Assembly (NCBI GenBank): GCA_964370795.1
Contig: CAYJME010000078.1
Coordinates: forward strand, 1 to 13,451
Direction of reading: 5' to 3'
DNA from: JAHFOW01 sp964370795
Lineage (GTDB): Bacteria; Planctomycetota; Brocadiia; Brocadiales; Brocadiaceae
Length of the DNA: 13,451 nucleotides
The notes beneath the pieces are model-generated. The model was not told the DNA's origin and did not search any database. It worked only from the letters and a program-made list of their open reading frames with translations. The translations under genes were made by a program, and so were the position numbers. Within the stretch, counting starts at the first letter, position 1. Each line of letters starts with the position of its first letter. This document shows positions 12,600 to 13,451 of this stretch, in pieces.

Positions 12600-13451
12600 A
12601 TGAACATGGAAAAACAGAATAATTCACCCGTGGTCAAAAGCCATAACATACTTATCATAGACAATGACAGACTGATGTGTATTTCGTTGAAAGGATTGCT
12701 CGAAGAAAACGGTTATCGTGTCCGCACGGTAGCAAATGGAGAAGGGGCCGTTCAAATTCTCAATAAAAACACGATCGATTTAATCCTGTTTGACCTGAGA
12801 CTGGACGATGTGCGTGAACTTTCCCTGGTCGATAAAATTAAAGAGGTTTCGGCAAATACCATCATACTTGTCATGATTGACCAGAACAAAATTAAAACTG
12901 TCATTAATTCCCTGTGCATGGATACCGTGGATTACATTTTAAAACCCTTTGACCCTGATTATCTCAAAAAAACGATCGAAAAGGCACTTTATAAACAACA
13001 GTTGGAAACAAGCCTCAAGAAAACGCTCGTTGAAAAAGAGATCGTCAGCAACATTAATAAAACCATAGCCACCAGCCTTGATATCCGCGAAAGTTTTTCC
13101 ACGATATGCAGTGAATTAAAGAAAATAATACCCTTTGACCGTGCATGCATCATTATTTCAAATGAACAGGGACAGTGGTTTCAGGTATTTGCGCTGACAA
13201 AAACATACAACTTCAGCGAGATTAATGAAGGCGAGTCGTTCCCCATGTCTGGCAGCCTGCTTGAGGAAATTATCAAAACAGGAGAACCGGTTGTCGTCAA
13301 TAACACAGAAGAATGCCGCTTCTGGACCGATAAGGTATTACACAAGGAAGGCCTCCATTCACGGCTTGGGTTTCCCCTTACCTACAAGGGGGAAGTTTTG
13401 GGCGCAATCGCCTTTGGGGGTGAAAAGGCGAACTGTTTTAATGAGCAGAGT
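12600..13451 (+). CDS. Response regulator receiver plus GAF-domain protein (5' part, runs off the window)
   Basis: 284 codons, open to the last base. Residues 15-130 form a receiver domain: NILIIDNDRLM with acidic pocket D21 and D23, phospho-acceptor D65 in ILFDLRLD and conserved K115 in YILKPFDPDYL. The switch Thr/Ser expected near residue 93 is replaced: the strand reads IILVMID. A helical linker (about 128-150) leads to a GAF domain (about 151-284) with PFDRACIIIS, FPMSGSLLEEIIKTGEPVVVNN and SRLGFPLTYKGEVLGAIAFG, which continues beyond the window. Output is not visible; a histidine kinase, diguanylate cyclase or HD-type domain may follow. Start is ATG 12600, with an in-frame ATG at 12606 as alternative and no clear ribosome-binding site for either. 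Confidence 0.85.
   Translation, partial: MNMEKQNNSPVVKSHNILIIDNDRLMCISLKGLLEENGYRVRTVANGEGAVQILNKNTIDLILFDLRLDDVRELSLVDKIKEVSANTIILVMIDQNKIKTVINSLCMDTVDYILKPFDPDYLKKTIEKALYKQQLETSLKKTLVEKEIVSNINKTIATSLDIRESFSTICSELKKIIPFDRACIIISNEQGQWFQVFALTKTYNFSEINEGESFPMSGSLLEEIIKTGEPVVVNNTEECRFWTDKVLHKEGLHSRLGFPLTYKGEVLGAIAFGGEKANCFNEQS

Overview
The window reads as bacterial chromosome from a moderately AT-rich genome. It has two conserved housekeeping blocks with an accessory stretch between them. An LL-diaminopimelate-aminotransferase-like enzyme and a REP-associated transposase remnant of a type I associate with anammox planctomycetes suggest Planctomycetes (Candidatus Brocadiales). That placement is inference from gene content, not proof.

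Positions 1-5028 (+ strand) are core metabolism and translation: the 3' end of a DAHP synthase, an FMN-binding pyridoxamine-oxidase-fold protein, a class I/II aminotransferase, TrpRS and ArgRS, closely spaced and probably cotranscribed. The ArgRS has an altered HIGH motif.

Positions 5029-10508 are accessory. First comes a 510-base gene-free stretch with a candidate small RNA (promoter plus terminator hairpin) and a pair of palindromes. Then follows a three-gene minus-strand operon with overlapping reading frames: a repeat-rich precursor peptide, an ATP-grasp peptide ligase and a three-segment membrane protein. I read this as a graspetide (omega-ester/amide-crosslinked RiPP) cluster with a four-repeat core, and it is the most interesting system here. 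A second pair of the same palindromes lies upstream of the operon, next to an internally deleted RAYT (Y1) transposase; the paired palindromes resemble REPINs. After a consensus sigma-70 promoter comes a two-gene unit, a small unknown protein plus a retropepsin-like aspartic protease with a SEC-C zinc motif. An attC-like site, a PemK/MazF-type toxin-antitoxin pair with a strong ribosome-binding site, and a second attC-like site follow. These look like integron gene cassettes with no integrase in view.

Positions 10509-13451 return to core functions: endonuclease III (+), a metallo-beta-lactamase/rhodanese sulfur-metabolism fusion (-), and the 5' part of a response regulator with a GAF domain (+) that runs off the window.
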